Notes: generated by a model from the letters alone, not told the origin. 64,000 nucleotides of DNA from Algoriphagus alkaliphilus (GCF_900103735.1 NZ_FMXE01000027.1:1-64000); one strand, 5' to 3'. Positions 34,286 to 44,508 are shown, numbered from the stretch's first letter. Numbers and translations are program-made.

Positions 34286-36796
34286 TTACTTTAGCTCAAA
34301 TACAAACGGGTCAAATGCGGCCTGAAATTTTTGAAACATTTCTAAGAAATAATCATTTCTCTTTGCCCACTCATTTTCGTTAAAGAAATCAACATCAGTT
34401 AATTCGATTTTGATTCTACTCATCTTACTCTCAGGTAATTCCTGCCATTCAATTGTTTGTCCTAAAGCTTCTTCTATCATCTCTTTTTTGGAAAATAGTC
34501 GGCGGAAGTATGATTTATTGATCTCCTTACTGGATGTTACTATTCCAAGTTCAATTCGTGCAATTGACTTAGTATTTGTTAATGTGTATTGAAGCCCTGA
34601 AATACCAGCTCCTACACTTAACCATTGATCATTTGAAGCATTAATGTTTTGGAATAGATTGATTTCTTGAAGTAAGGGCAAAAGTTGAAGCCAATATTTT
34701 TTCCGAATTGTATACCTAGGAGGTTCTCCGCTATTTACAGGTCCAGTTTGATACTTAATGATCAATTCCTCCTCCATCTCGAATAGTGAAAGAAGTTTTT
34801 TGAGGATAGTAAACTTAGAGTTGCTGTCAATATTCGATTCAAAATAGTATCCATTATCCAACTCTTTCCCATCTCTAAAATCAGCTTCATTTCTGGTGAT
34901 TTTCAGAATATCCTGACCACTTACCATCACTTGGTAATTCTTTTGAAATAGAGCTCTTAATACATAAAAATACATTTGAGCCACAGCATCCTCTTCAATC
35001 TTATTATTATCAAAAATGAAATATTCCAACTTTTTAAACCTTGGTTTCTCGGCATCGAAAATATTTTGTTCTTCGTCATTTTCTCCGTCAAAGACTACCA
35101 CATCAGGGAGCTTCCAAATTTTTAGAAATCGCTCATAAATGATTTCAAATCGCTCCTCGAAGTGTGGAATTGTCCATTCATCGATTTTTTGAAGATAAGA
35201 GTTTAGCCAAAGTCTACTGTGAATATAGCCTTGCTCTTTTCCATCAGAGTTCATAGCTTTTTTCTCTCCAAAAGTTCTATTACTTAACGCTCCGTTATTT
35301 CCTGACAGGGTAAGGTTTGCAATGGTGTTCAAATACTTGTCTTTAAACTCCGAAAACTGCTCTCTGGAAAGTTGTTGTTTCCATTCCTCCGTGGGCGTTC
35401 TGGGGAAAATGTGTTCTATGGTAATCGCCTCGTTTGAAGTGTCGACATATTCCTTGTTTTTGTAGTTTTCCAATAGCTCGAAAAAATAGGATCTGTTCTT
35501 TGTTTGGATATTATAAAGGTCTTTGTCCTTCAATGCCAATTTGACTTCCTCATTGGTAGGGAATTTAGAATTACCTCCTTTTCTCATCAGGGCCTTTTCG
35601 ATCGAAGTCACATATTCCTCTGTATCAATTTCCGAGTATAAAGTCATAAAGACTTTGTTTAAGGCATTGGTAGGTAAACCCACAATAAATCTTCTCCAGG
35701 AAAAGCTTTGGATCAGTTTGAGAATAGCTACCAGATCGGAAGTTTCAATCAATCCGTTTTCCACATCTTCAAATACCTGAAGCAGGAAAGGGTAAGTTAC
35801 ATTGATTTCCAATCGGTTGATATATTCCAGTTCTTTCCGAACCTGCTTATCCGTGACTGTAATGGGATTGACGAGTTTCTTGTAGTGAAATGAAAAGGAT
35901 TTTATTTCTTCTAACTCGTGGTAGAAATCTGCTTCATCTTTATCCTGAAAGAGCATCTTGAATTCCTGATAAACCTTGTTTTTGTTTGGAATCTTTTTGG
36001 TTTTCAGGGTCAGGTAATCCCGGATAAAATCCGAAACCAATGAGATTCTTTTGGAAAGATCCTTAGCATTTTCCTCAATTGGACTCCAGATGGATTCAAA
36101 GATTTTGTCTTGATCAGCAGGCGGGAGATCCATCAAAATGAAATTTCGAATCAGATCAGACTGGGAAAGATCAAGACCGGTGGAGTTTAAACTTTCAAAG
36201 ATCCGTTGAGGGTCGTCTTTGCCTCTTTCGAGAGAAATCTCCACAAAAATAAGCCGGTTCAAACCCTCAAGAATGACTTGGAAAGTGTCGGCGTTAATCT
36301 CAGACCTGAAAAAAGTATAGTTCTCCTTGACATTGGTGTATTCAGTGATTGACTTTTCATTGCCAAGAAGAATGGCTTTGAAGGCAATAGAATTGCGATC
36401 TGTTTGCTTCAGTTTAAGCTTGTAAGCCTCTTTTTGGACATATTGATTAACCAAAAACATATTGTAAAGTCGCTCCGATTCTTGGGTTGGTAGATTCTCT
36501 TTGGCAAAGCGGTAGAGCGCAGCAATCAGGATATTGATTGTCGTCAACCGCTGCTGCCCGTCGATGATCACCAATTCCTTTACTTCATTGCTGGTACTGT
36601 AAACTCCATCATGAATAAAGACGATGCTTCCTATAAAATGGGAAACCCGACTTTCATCCGCCACTTGGATGATATCTTTGAGCAATTCCCGACACTCTGT
36701 AATGGTCCAGTCGTAATTCCGTTGATAGATCGGAATTACAAACTGGACATCAGGTGATTTTAAAAATTTGACTATTTGGAGTTCGTTAGCTTTCAT
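34286..36796 (-). CDS. GmrSD-like DUF262/DUF1524 protein (type IV restriction family)
   Basis: An 836-residue protein with the two parts of the GmrSD family. The N-terminal DUF262 region shows IPIYQRNYDW (21-30) and the nucleotide-handling IIDGQQRLTTINIL (77-90). DUF1524, an HNH nuclease region, shows TIEHIFPRTP and NTIANLTLSGNNGALSNRTFGEKK (about 465-525). An additional C-terminal region of about 270 residues is of unknown fold. Relatives cut modified phage DNA in a nucleotide-dependent manner. It is nine bases after the membrane-protein gene and two before the nuclease gene, so it belongs to the four-gene operon. Confidence 0.88.
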   Translation of the reverse strand: MKANELQIVKFLKSPDVQFVIPIYQRNYDWTITECRELLKDIIQVADESRVSHFIGSIVFIHDGVYSTSNEVKELVIIDGQQRLTTINILIAALYRFAKENLPTQESERLYNMFLVNQYVQKEAYKLKLKQTDRNSIAFKAILLGNEKSITEYTNVKENYTFFRSEINADTFQVILEGLNRLIFVEISLERGKDDPQRIFESLNSTGLDLSQSDLIRNFILMDLPPADQDKIFESIWSPIEENAKDLSKRISLVSDFIRDYLTLKTKKIPNKNKVYQEFKMLFQDKDEADFYHELEEIKSFSFHYKKLVNPITVTDKQVRKELEYINRLEINVTYPFLLQVFEDVENGLIETSDLVAILKLIQSFSWRRFIVGLPTNALNKVFMTLYSEIDTEEYVTSIEKALMRKGGNSKFPTNEEVKLALKDKDLYNIQTKNRSYFFELLENYKNKEYVDTSNEAITIEHIFPRTPTEEWKQQLSREQFSEFKDKYLNTIANLTLSGNNGALSNRTFGEKKAMNSDGKEQGYIHSRLWLNSYLQKIDEWTIPHFEERFEIIYERFLKIWKLPDVVVFDGENDEEQNIFDAEKPRFKKLEYFIFDNNKIEEDAVAQMYFYVLRALFQKNYQVMVSGQDILKITRNEADFRDGKELDNGYYFESNIDSNSKFTILKKLLSLFEMEEELIIKYQTGPVNSGEPPRYTIRKKYWLQLLPLLQEINLFQNINASNDQWLSVGAGISGLQYTLTNTKSIARIELGIVTSSKEINKSYFRRLFSKKEMIEEALGQTIEWQELPESKMSRIKIELTDVDFFNENEWAKRNDYFLEMFQKFQAAFDPFVFELK

Positions 36797-36805
36797 TTAA
36801 TTAAT

Positions 36806-39211
36806 CTATACATTATCAAAAGGTTTTATCTTCTTTAATTCATCAAGATCTCCGCCTTGTTGGAAAAGATCTCCTTGACTAATACTAATTATCTTAACAG
36901 ATTTAGGGAACCAACAATAACCTAAAAAATCAACATCAAATTGAATCATTTTTTTCAATTCATCAATACTATATTCGGAAAATTCCTTATACTTATCAAG
37001 TATATCTGGGTGATCGTTTAACTCAATTCTTTCAAGATAGATATGGAGATCATCTGAAATATTTTCCATATTTTTCCAGCGATCTATAAATTCAGAAGGT
37101 GGATTTTCAATCTCTTTCCAATCTCTGTGTTTTATCATCGGCTTGTCTTTGGATTTCATAATAAACAAACGGCCACTCCTATGCCTTCCACCATCGAAAG
37201 AAAAAATTGGTATACCTTTATATGTGTAATCTTCTAAACCATTTTCAGATTTAATTAATCCAATTTTTAGACTATTGTTTAAAAATTCAAGATTTAAATT
37301 TGCGGAAATTATTATATGATCTTTTAGATTCAAAATGTCAACCGCCTTGAAAATCTCATTAAATTCAACAGTATAGTTTACGGTTGCTATGATATCGATT
37401 TTGTCTAAAATGTGTGCGTAATAATTATTTTTTATATATCTCCCTAAAATTTTATCGTAATCAATATAGTGAATAGTTGGATCTGACAAAAATGCTTCTC
37501 GATTTAAAGGAATTATTGTGCCTCTTATTGTTTCCATAAAATTACTAACTTCATCTCGATTCTCCTTATCAATATCATTTCCTTTAATTCTAGAAACATC
37601 TAAATAAACCTCTTTTATGGATCTTACAGTATTATTAATAAGAGCCTCTATTTTTGAAGAATCTAATTCACCCCGAGATAACCTTTCTTCGGTCTGAATT
37701 TCAAGATTGTTTCTAAAATTGTTCAAATAATCAGTTGGATATGGGATATCCTTCAATAAGCAATCTCTTCTAGTTATTAATGCTAAGGAAGTTTCACTTA
37801 TAAGACTTTTATTTTTGAAAATTTTCTCAATACGCCTTATGATATTTGGAAGTTTTTGTGCAAGAGCTTTCTGACTCGGGAGATCCTTTGGTAATGATAA
37901 TGGTTGAATACTATCTTTTAAAGCAGTGCCGTAATCATTAATCCAAGAATATAAAAATAATATCAAACAAAATTCTGAAATGTAGAATTTGGAATCTTTT
38001 TGAAATCCAATTGAATCAAATTCTATGTCATCAAAATAATATGACATTGTCCAATTCTTTTCGAAGATATCTTTTCGAAACTCAAAGTATTGATCAAAAG
38101 CTTTTTGTGGAGTAAATTCAAGCAAAAATGTTTTGGCGGGAAGATTTTGAGTATATAAAACTAAATCTTCTAATAGCCTATATTTTCTTTTATAATAAAT
38201 AATAGCTAAAAAGGAAATGTTAAATTCAATAATTTTTGATTTAAATTGGATGATTTTTTGATTTTTAATAAAGCTTTCATCTGTAACCTTTGATTTTTCA
38301 TCATATTGAAGATATGATCTTCGCAAATAAAGGTTGAAAAAATTATAGAATATTTCCCAGTGTTTTTTTATTTTTGAATAATTACTGACTTTTATTAATA
38401 AAATAATATTATCCCAAATAGCAACAAATGTTTGATTGTTAAATGGCTTTGGTCCATGTATTCCCAATGAATATGGTAGATAAAATTCCGTTGAATAAAA
38501 TTCAATCGCTCTGTATCTTGTTTCTATGTTTGAACTTTTAATAAATGATTCTAGAATTTTAAAATTGTTATTATATATTATTGAATCAAATGATAATTCG
38601 GTTTCATTTTCATTATTTAATTCTTTTGAAATATTAGATATAAGGTAAAAATATCGTTGCCTTATATTTGTCTCTAGAGGTATATCATCAAATTTTATTG
38701 CAAAGCAATATAGGTCTGTTATTATTTCATGATGATTGTTTAATATTTCTTCAAAAAAGTTAGCTCTATTTGGTTTAATTATGTTTTCAGATAATAATTT
38801 TGAAATTTGTGTTTTTTTAAGAATGTGCTCAAATAAGTCGGAGGGATTACTGTATTTTAATATTAATTCAATATATAGAATAAATATTCCGATCAATAAG
38901 ATAAGAAAAACGAATGCAAGAATGTTTAAAAATTCATAGTTTAAAATAGTCAATCCTGATAAAATCAGGGAACTTATTAAGCAGTATTTGAAGTATAAAT
39001 GATATTTTTCTTTTTTAAAGGAATCAATGATTTTACTTGAAGAATATACCTCATTCAGTTTCGATATCGTTTGGATAATTATTGGATATGAAATTGCAAT
39101 AATTGTTGGTAAAAAAGCTATTATTAAACTATAAAAACCTTTATCTCTCAAAGGAAGAAAATTTCTTATATTTTCTATAAGATCCGTGTAAGATAAGTGA
39201 TGTAGTAACAT
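36806..39211 (-). CDS. Large three-TM protein of unknown function in the defence operon
   Basis: I do not recognise this 801-residue protein. Three hydrophobic helices lie near the N-terminus (about 28-48, 72-92 and 95-116), followed by about 680 residues rich in Asn, Ile, Lys, Tyr and Phe with mostly helical character and no obvious repeats. A short Gly/Arg-rich stretch, FSFDGGRHRSGRLFIMKS, near residue 675 is the most motif-like part. Its base composition is clearly more AT-rich than the genes on either side, suggesting a different origin. It sits six bases after the type IIG gene and nine before the DUF262 gene; an anchored effector or sensor role is possible but unproven. Confidence 0.75.
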   Translation of the reverse strand: MLLHHLSYTDLIENIRNFLPLRDKGFYSLIIAFLPTIIAISYPIIIQTISKLNEVYSSSKIIDSFKKEKYHLYFKYCLISSLILSGLTILNYEFLNILAFVFLILLIGIFILYIELILKYSNPSDLFEHILKKTQISKLLSENIIKPNRANFFEEILNNHHEIITDLYCFAIKFDDIPLETNIRQRYFYLISNISKELNNENETELSFDSIIYNNNFKILESFIKSSNIETRYRAIEFYSTEFYLPYSLGIHGPKPFNNQTFVAIWDNIILLIKVSNYSKIKKHWEIFYNFFNLYLRRSYLQYDEKSKVTDESFIKNQKIIQFKSKIIEFNISFLAIIYYKRKYRLLEDLVLYTQNLPAKTFLLEFTPQKAFDQYFEFRKDIFEKNWTMSYYFDDIEFDSIGFQKDSKFYISEFCLILFLYSWINDYGTALKDSIQPLSLPKDLPSQKALAQKLPNIIRRIEKIFKNKSLISETSLALITRRDCLLKDIPYPTDYLNNFRNNLEIQTEERLSRGELDSSKIEALINNTVRSIKEVYLDVSRIKGNDIDKENRDEVSNFMETIRGTIIPLNREAFLSDPTIHYIDYDKILGRYIKNNYYAHILDKIDIIATVNYTVEFNEIFKAVDILNLKDHIIISANLNLEFLNNSLKIGLIKSENGLEDYTYKGIPIFSFDGGRHRSGRLFIMKSKDKPMIKHRDWKEIENPPSEFIDRWKNMENISDDLHIYLERIELNDHPDILDKYKEFSEYSIDELKKMIQFDVDFLGYCWFPKSVKIISISQGDLFQQGGDLDELKKIKPFDNV

Positions 39212-39217
39212 TTTTAT

Positions 39218-42200
39218 TTATTTATAAATTTTTATTATCCCAATCTCCTCCTCACTCAATCCATAAATCTCATAAACCAATTGGTCGATTTCGGCTTCGA
39301 GAGTTGAGATGTCCGAAGTTGGATTTTGATTTTTTGATTCAATGATTTGATTCAATATAGTTTCTATCATTTCCCTTACTTGGCTTAATGGTTCTATAAT
39401 TGGGATTTGGGCTAAGTACTGTCTAATGAATCTCAAATAGCCACCTCTAATTGTAGACGTTAAGTTCGAATAGATGAAATGAACCATTGAAGAATTGATA
39501 AGCGCCAGCAAATATTGGTCAGCCTTGGGAATTATGTATGCTGTATTGACACAATAGATATGATTCGTATCTAAAATAGCTTCTGCTTTTATTGAAATAT
39601 CGGGCAGCATAATCTTCTCCTTTTCAAATTCTCCATAATAATCACATGCTCTCAATTCCCACCAAAAATCCCCCTGATCGGTCCTTTTTTTAGCTGCGTT
39701 TTCATACGGCTTAAGGTGATTGGCTATTGCAGGATAATTGCTTTGGAGCCATTGCCATGCTGGATCATAGTTCATATAACCATATCTTGGTGGTTCGTTC
39801 ACCTGACTGATATAATTGGGATCATCTTTTGGTAGGTTACTTTTTATCGTAAATCCTTTCGGAAACAGAATCAGATATTTCTCAGGGGTAGGGGTTTGAT
39901 ACCTTTTAATTTCTCTTCCGGCCAAAAAAGGTTTGATCACCTCCGCACTTCTTGGATCTTCAGAGATAAGTCGGTCTTTGGTTTCCCGATCGATGACAAA
40001 AGCTTCATTGTAACCGGTTTTAATCCCATAAAAGATTTTTCCTTCCACATATTCCGATAAAGGAACTCCTTTGGATTTGAGCTTGAGAAGGAGTGCCTGG
40101 GACCGACTGTCAGCTAGCGTCCAGCCACTATCGGAAAGACCAAGAGGGGAGACTTCCAGTTGGTTCTCCCTTAGGTAGTTTTCCATTCCTGTGGGAAAAC
40201 TCAGGGTATCCAAGTTTACGGCTTTGAAATTTTTGCTTGAATTGCTTTTGGAAAGGGAAATAATCAACGGATAAGTAGTGGCTTCCTCAAAAACCTGCAA
40301 ATCACCAAAATCCAATAATTCATTGATCTGAAAGGTTTTGACATAGTTCCGTAACGACTTGCCATATCCGGCCTGCATCCATTTATTGGGGATGATAAAG
40401 ACAAAGTCACCTGAGTCTTTAAGTAGTTTCATGCTCAACTCCACAAAATAGACATAGAGGTCCGCGGTCCCGGCAAATGTTTTAAACCTGCTCTGCAAAT
40501 AGGGTTTTAAGTCTGAAAATTCCTCCTGTCTAATGTAAGGAGGATTGCCTATCACCATGTCAAAACCTATGTAATCCCCATCATCATTAAGTACCTCAGG
40601 AAACTCAAATCGCCATTCGAATGCATTTTCATAGATCTGGTTGGCTTTGATTTCTTCGAGTTCAGTTTCAAGCTTTTCCAGCTCAAGACTGACTTTATCG
40701 ATTCTTTCCAATCTGGTCTTTTTCTCTTTCGCTGTTTCTTCGAAGAGCCCAGTCTGCATGGTTAGGTTGTATAGTTCTCCACCGAGTTTGGCTTTTCTGA
40801 GAATCTTTGGGTCGTTTTTAGCAATTTCAGAGCGGAAGTCAGATTTGATCGAATTGATCAATCGCTCCATTTCCCGCTTCTCTTCCTTGTTTTCTGCGTT
40901 ACGATAGCGATCCACAGCAGATTGGTATGCTACGATAGAGAATTTACTTTTCTTCAGGGCTTGACTTAAATCCTCATCCAATGCAAACCGGGAAACCAAG
41001 GAATTCCCACATTTGATGTTGATATCAATGTTTGGTAAGGTTTCCAGTTCCTCACTTGACTTATAATAGGCGCTTTTTAGTAACTCAATCCAAAGTCGAA
41101 GCCGGCAAATTTTAACGGAATTGGGATTGATATCTACTCCAAAAAGGCAATTTTCAATAATGGTCTGCTTTTCATGGAAGAGGGTTTCTTGGATCCGATG
41201 GGACTCTTTGTTGGTTGGATTATATTCAAAGAGCTCTCCGTCTTCATCTGTAATGATCAATTCGTCATTTTCTACCTCAACCACATATTCCTTAAGCCGC
41301 TTTCCCGATCTATCCTGCAGAATCCGTAAATCATTCTTGACTGAGATGATTTCATTCAAAGCTGAAACCAGGAAGTGTCCGGAGCCTACCGCCGGATCAC
41401 ATATTTTAATGGAGTTGATGATGGCGTTGGCTTCATCATATGAGAAGTATTCATTTGGGCCAATGATATCATACACATCGGAGAGCGAATTTAATTCTCT
41501 GGTATTTTTACCCTCACCCTCGATCCCTCTCCCAAAGGAGAGGGAGGAGAGAATCGTTTCCGAATGGTGTTTTACTGCTTCAAAGATTTTTTCGGTTTCC
41601 CAAATTGCCTCCTCGTTTGAAAATCGAAGTATGGTTATTCCTAATTCCTTCAGTTCATAGGATCTTCCCTCATCGTATTCTTTTTGTCCAATGTCTTCAT
41701 GATATCCGCCGTCCAATTCTATTCCCAGCATTAGTTCATTACAAAAAAAGTCTAGAACGAACTTTTGGGCAACAGGATGCTGTCGTCTGAATTTGTAACC
41801 TAATAATTTGCGGTTTCTTATCAATTGCCATAGGAAGTCCTCGGCCTTGGTCGGATTCTTCCGCATCTCCCGAGCATTCTCTAATAAAATTGGATCTATT
41901 TTCTGTACTCCAAGCTTGATTTGGGCACTTTCCCCTCTCCTCAAAGGAGAGGGGTTAGGGGTGAGGTTGCTTGAGGGATTTAGGGCGTGGGTTCTTAAAG
42001 CTTCCTTAAACTTCTGTACCACTGCCCTGCGGATGGTCTCGCGACACATATACATGGTGATAAATCCGGGTGTGAAGAATGAACCGTCTTTGTATCCGTT
42101 GATCTTTTCGAAGATCAAGCCAAGCACAGAAGCATTAATCAGCGTTTTGTTGTCCTCCTGTATTTCTTCCGAGCCTTCACTGGCAAAATCATAGGCATCC

Positions 42201-43549
42201 AGAAATTTGAAAAGGTAATCGAGGGTAGAGAGAGATCCTGTCAGCTTTTTACCCTGATCATTTTTCAGAACCGTGGAAGAAATCACCGGAATGGTTTTTT
42301 CATTCTTTAGGAAATTGATCATGATCGTTTTCTGCTCCATCTCCGTTGGCTCAAAAAGCGAGGAATTGAGATAGGGGACTTTTGCGAAAGCATGCTTTAC
42401 ATCCTCATTTCGTTCGTCCAGCCGTTTGGCTAAAACCTGAAAGAAGAGTGCGTTCAGTTCATCGTAATCATGAATGATTTTTTTGTTCAGGAATGCATAA
42501 GTCTTATCCCCTTTGTGATAGGTGATCAACTGAGCTTCCAAAAGTTTAAGAAAAAGGATTCGGTTGATCCAGGTTATACTCAGTTCCAGTCCGACATTAA
42601 ACAGTCGCTCTTCCTGCGTACTTCCATATTGACTTGGCTTATCAAGCTGCCCAATCTTATCTAAAGAGTCGAGTTGAATGATTGCATCTTCAAGAATGCT
42701 TCCGGAATTCCGCTTTTCTTTTTGACTCCTTTCGATCAGTTTCTTTCCACCTGCAGCTGTCTCTGTTAATCCAATAATGTGAAGTAGCTCAGAGTAAAAT
42801 CGTTTATCCAATGAATTGCTGTCATTGGCAAATGGCAGCTTCAGCAAATGCTCAGGAGAGAGAAGCTTGTAAAGAGCGATTAGTTTATGGTCATCCTTTT
42901 TGTCTGCATTCCGCAGGGGTTTCTCATAATCTCGGATAGAAAAGTAGGTAAACTCGATTTGATCTTTGACCTTTTCGATGGCCGGTTCGGCGATGTTTTT
43001 ATAAAAGAAATCAGTTTTGATCTCAGAGAGACGACCTGCCTCAAACTCCTGAAACTGCCTGACTAATGCCTTGTCCAGAGCAAAATATCGTTCAAAAGTT
43101 TGCGCGTCAAAAATGAACCATTCATAGATATTGTTGATAATTAAATTCTTTACCTCAAGATTGTTTTGAGTGATACGCTCCCGGAGATAATATAGGACAA
43201 GCTCTTGAAACGCCTTTGAATTGAGATTGGAAGCAGAAATCATCTCTGCTTTATTGGTCGGTTTTTTTGCCTCAATGATTACCCCTACACTGGATTTGGC
43301 CTTGTCTCCCGTATGAATGACTAGGTCATTTCGACCTTTGGTGTTTACAAAATGATTGGGATCGTAGTAGGTTCTCTTTAAAAAATCGATTACCAAATTC
43401 TTATGAAACTCCTCAGATTCGGCTTCAGTGATATGATCGATAAGCCTAATTAGGTTTGTCTTGAATTGCTCGATTGCAGTTCGATTAGGCTTTACTTTTA
43501 GGTATGCTTTCTTGAGGGCTTGTTTTGGCTTGAGTAACTTATCGTACAT
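39218..43549 (-). CDS. Type IIG restriction-modification enzyme (Eco57I-like) with DUF559 insertion
   Basis: A 1443-residue single-chain restriction-modification protein. The N-terminus has a PD-(D/E)XK-type site (Asp75, Glu93, Lys95 in GRNDLVIH and VIIEAKKP). The adenine methyltransferase core shows the AdoMet motif ICDPAVGSGHFL (about 714-725) and catalytic NPPYIRQEEF (about 996-1005). The C-terminal third looks like a TaqI-type target-recognition domain. Residues about 529-680 are a DUF559 (Vsr-like) domain, flanked by translated palindromic repeats, that does not belong to the family and appears inserted in frame. No separate specificity gene is present. It heads the four-gene operon. Confidence 0.9.
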   Translation of the reverse strand: MYDKLLKPKQALKKAYLKVKPNRTAIEQFKTNLIRLIDHITEAESEEFHKNLVIDFLKRTYYDPNHFVNTKGRNDLVIHTGDKAKSSVGVIIEAKKPTNKAEMISASNLNSKAFQELVLYYLRERITQNNLEVKNLIINNIYEWFIFDAQTFERYFALDKALVRQFQEFEAGRLSEIKTDFFYKNIAEPAIEKVKDQIEFTYFSIRDYEKPLRNADKKDDHKLIALYKLLSPEHLLKLPFANDSNSLDKRFYSELLHIIGLTETAAGGKKLIERSQKEKRNSGSILEDAIIQLDSLDKIGQLDKPSQYGSTQEERLFNVGLELSITWINRILFLKLLEAQLITYHKGDKTYAFLNKKIIHDYDELNALFFQVLAKRLDERNEDVKHAFAKVPYLNSSLFEPTEMEQKTIMINFLKNEKTIPVISSTVLKNDQGKKLTGSLSTLDYLFKFLDAYDFASEGSEEIQEDNKTLINASVLGLIFEKINGYKDGSFFTPGFITMYMCRETIRRAVVQKFKEALRTHALNPSSNLTPNPSPLRRGESAQIKLGVQKIDPILLENAREMRKNPTKAEDFLWQLIRNRKLLGYKFRRQHPVAQKFVLDFFCNELMLGIELDGGYHEDIGQKEYDEGRSYELKELGITILRFSNEEAIWETEKIFEAVKHHSETILSSLSFGRGIEGEGKNTRELNSLSDVYDIIGPNEYFSYDEANAIINSIKICDPAVGSGHFLVSALNEIISVKNDLRILQDRSGKRLKEYVVEVENDELIITDEDGELFEYNPTNKESHRIQETLFHEKQTIIENCLFGVDINPNSVKICRLRLWIELLKSAYYKSSEELETLPNIDINIKCGNSLVSRFALDEDLSQALKKSKFSIVAYQSAVDRYRNAENKEEKREMERLINSIKSDFRSEIAKNDPKILRKAKLGGELYNLTMQTGLFEETAKEKKTRLERIDKVSLELEKLETELEEIKANQIYENAFEWRFEFPEVLNDDGDYIGFDMVIGNPPYIRQEEFSDLKPYLQSRFKTFAGTADLYVYFVELSMKLLKDSGDFVFIIPNKWMQAGYGKSLRNYVKTFQINELLDFGDLQVFEEATTYPLIISLSKSNSSKNFKAVNLDTLSFPTGMENYLRENQLEVSPLGLSDSGWTLADSRSQALLLKLKSKGVPLSEYVEGKIFYGIKTGYNEAFVIDRETKDRLISEDPRSAEVIKPFLAGREIKRYQTPTPEKYLILFPKGFTIKSNLPKDDPNYISQVNEPPRYGYMNYDPAWQWLQSNYPAIANHLKPYENAAKKRTDQGDFWWELRACDYYGEFEKEKIMLPDISIKAEAILDTNHIYCVNTAYIIPKADQYLLALINSSMVHFIYSNLTSTIRGGYLRFIRQYLAQIPIIEPLSQVREMIETILNQIIESKNQNPTSDISTLEAEIDQLVYEIYGLSEEEIGIIKIYK
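41525..41954 (-). mobile_element. DUF559 cassette flanked by CCCTCTCC/GGAGAGGG palindromes
   Basis: Perfect hairpins CCCTCTCC-CAAA-GGAGAGGG (41525-41544) and CCCCTCTCCT/AGGAGAGGGG (41932-41954) bound a segment that encodes a DUF559 domain (marks: AREMRKNPTKAEDFLWQLI, FRRQHPVAQKFVLDFFC, GIELDGGYHEDIGQKEYD, LGITILRFSNEE). Free-standing DUF559 genes between such repeats are frequent in Bacteroidota. Here the whole unit reads through in frame within the type IIG gene. Confidence 0.75.
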
Positions 43550-43725
43550 TCGAAATGAGCATGCTTGGTAAAAAAACTGATAACAAGATGCATTTTTTTT
43601 GACTAAAAAAGCAATGGGAAAGTAGTGAATGCTAAAGAAAATGAGACAGTTTATGACGGGAATTCAAATTTGATGACTTCTCACTGATCTATTTAAATCC
43701 TTGCCAAAGGTAAAATTGGACCTAA

Positions 43726-44508
43726 TTACTTCTTAACTTTCTTCGAATAATACTCAATAAACCAACCGGGAACATTTTCTTCATCGATTGGATCCCATTC
43801 TTTTTCACCTCTTACATTTTTGAAATGGGCAAATAATCTGAAGTCCTCTCCGTCCTTAGAGTTATCAAAAAAATAAGCTTGATAGGCAATTTGGGCGGCA
43901 TCAAACATAAGTTCCAGTGAACGGTAATACCGCTGCTCGATCTTGTCCTCGGGAACATCGTGTCCTCCTTTTTGAGTTCTAACTTTGACTCGGTACTTAT
44001 TGATTTGTGGCGACTCTGTGGAGACAAAATAGAGGTAAACTTTATATCCAGCAGCTTTTGCCTCTCTCATTATGTCAATTTTGGAAGGGTGGGAAAAAAC
44101 AGTTTCAAATGAAAATTTCTTCCTGTCGGCTAATAGTTTCCTGCGGAGAAAATCAGCCATTATTTGTCCTAATCGCTCATTCAACTCAGGGTTAAGAAGT
44201 GTAATTTGATTTTTTTCCAGTGAAAAGGTCTCTAAAAAATCCTGTTTTGAAAAAGTTTCATTAATTAATCCTGATGAAAGCGTAAAGGCTAAAAATTCTT
44301 CAATATTGGTTTTGATTTCATACTTGTCAAAAGAAATTGTTCCATCTAGTAATTCATTCGCGATTTCATCAGCATTAATATAAATCCCAAAATCAACAGG
44401 TATTTCACGAACCTTGAGATCTCGAACAGCATTGATTATCGTGCTTTTTCCAGAACCATTTGGCCCGGCAAAGACCCTAAGTCTAAGATTTGATTTAGTC
44501 GAGGACAA
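43726..44508 (-). CDS. Zeta-toxin-like P-loop kinase
   Basis: A 260-residue P-loop protein of the zeta toxin / AAA group. The Walker A motif is FAGPNGSGKSTI (about 13-24), followed by INADEIANELL (about 43-53) and RKKFSFETVFSHPSKIDIM (about 144-162), the arrangement seen in zeta-like kinases that phosphorylate cell-wall sugar nucleotides or other small targets. It overlaps the preceding 81-residue gene by 14 bases, which suggests a toxin-antitoxin pair. It lies at the right edge of the defence island, between the type IIG gene and mnmE. Confidence 0.82.
   Translation of the reverse strand: MSSTKSNLRLRVFAGPNGSGKSTIINAVRDLKVREIPVDFGIYINADEIANELLDGTISFDKYEIKTNIEEFLAFTLSSGLINETFSKQDFLETFSLEKNQITLLNPELNERLGQIMADFLRRKLLADRKKFSFETVFSHPSKIDIMREAKAAGYKVYLYFVSTESPQINKYRVKVRTQKGGHDVPEDKIEQRYYRSLELMFDAAQIAYQAYFFDNSKDGEDFRLFAHFKNVRGEKEWDPIDEENVPGWFIEYYSKKVKK

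Noticed and set aside
41121-41660. Plus-strand open frame of 179 codons inside the type IIG gene
   Set aside because: Antisense to the methyltransferase core and DUF559 cassette, with no family features.
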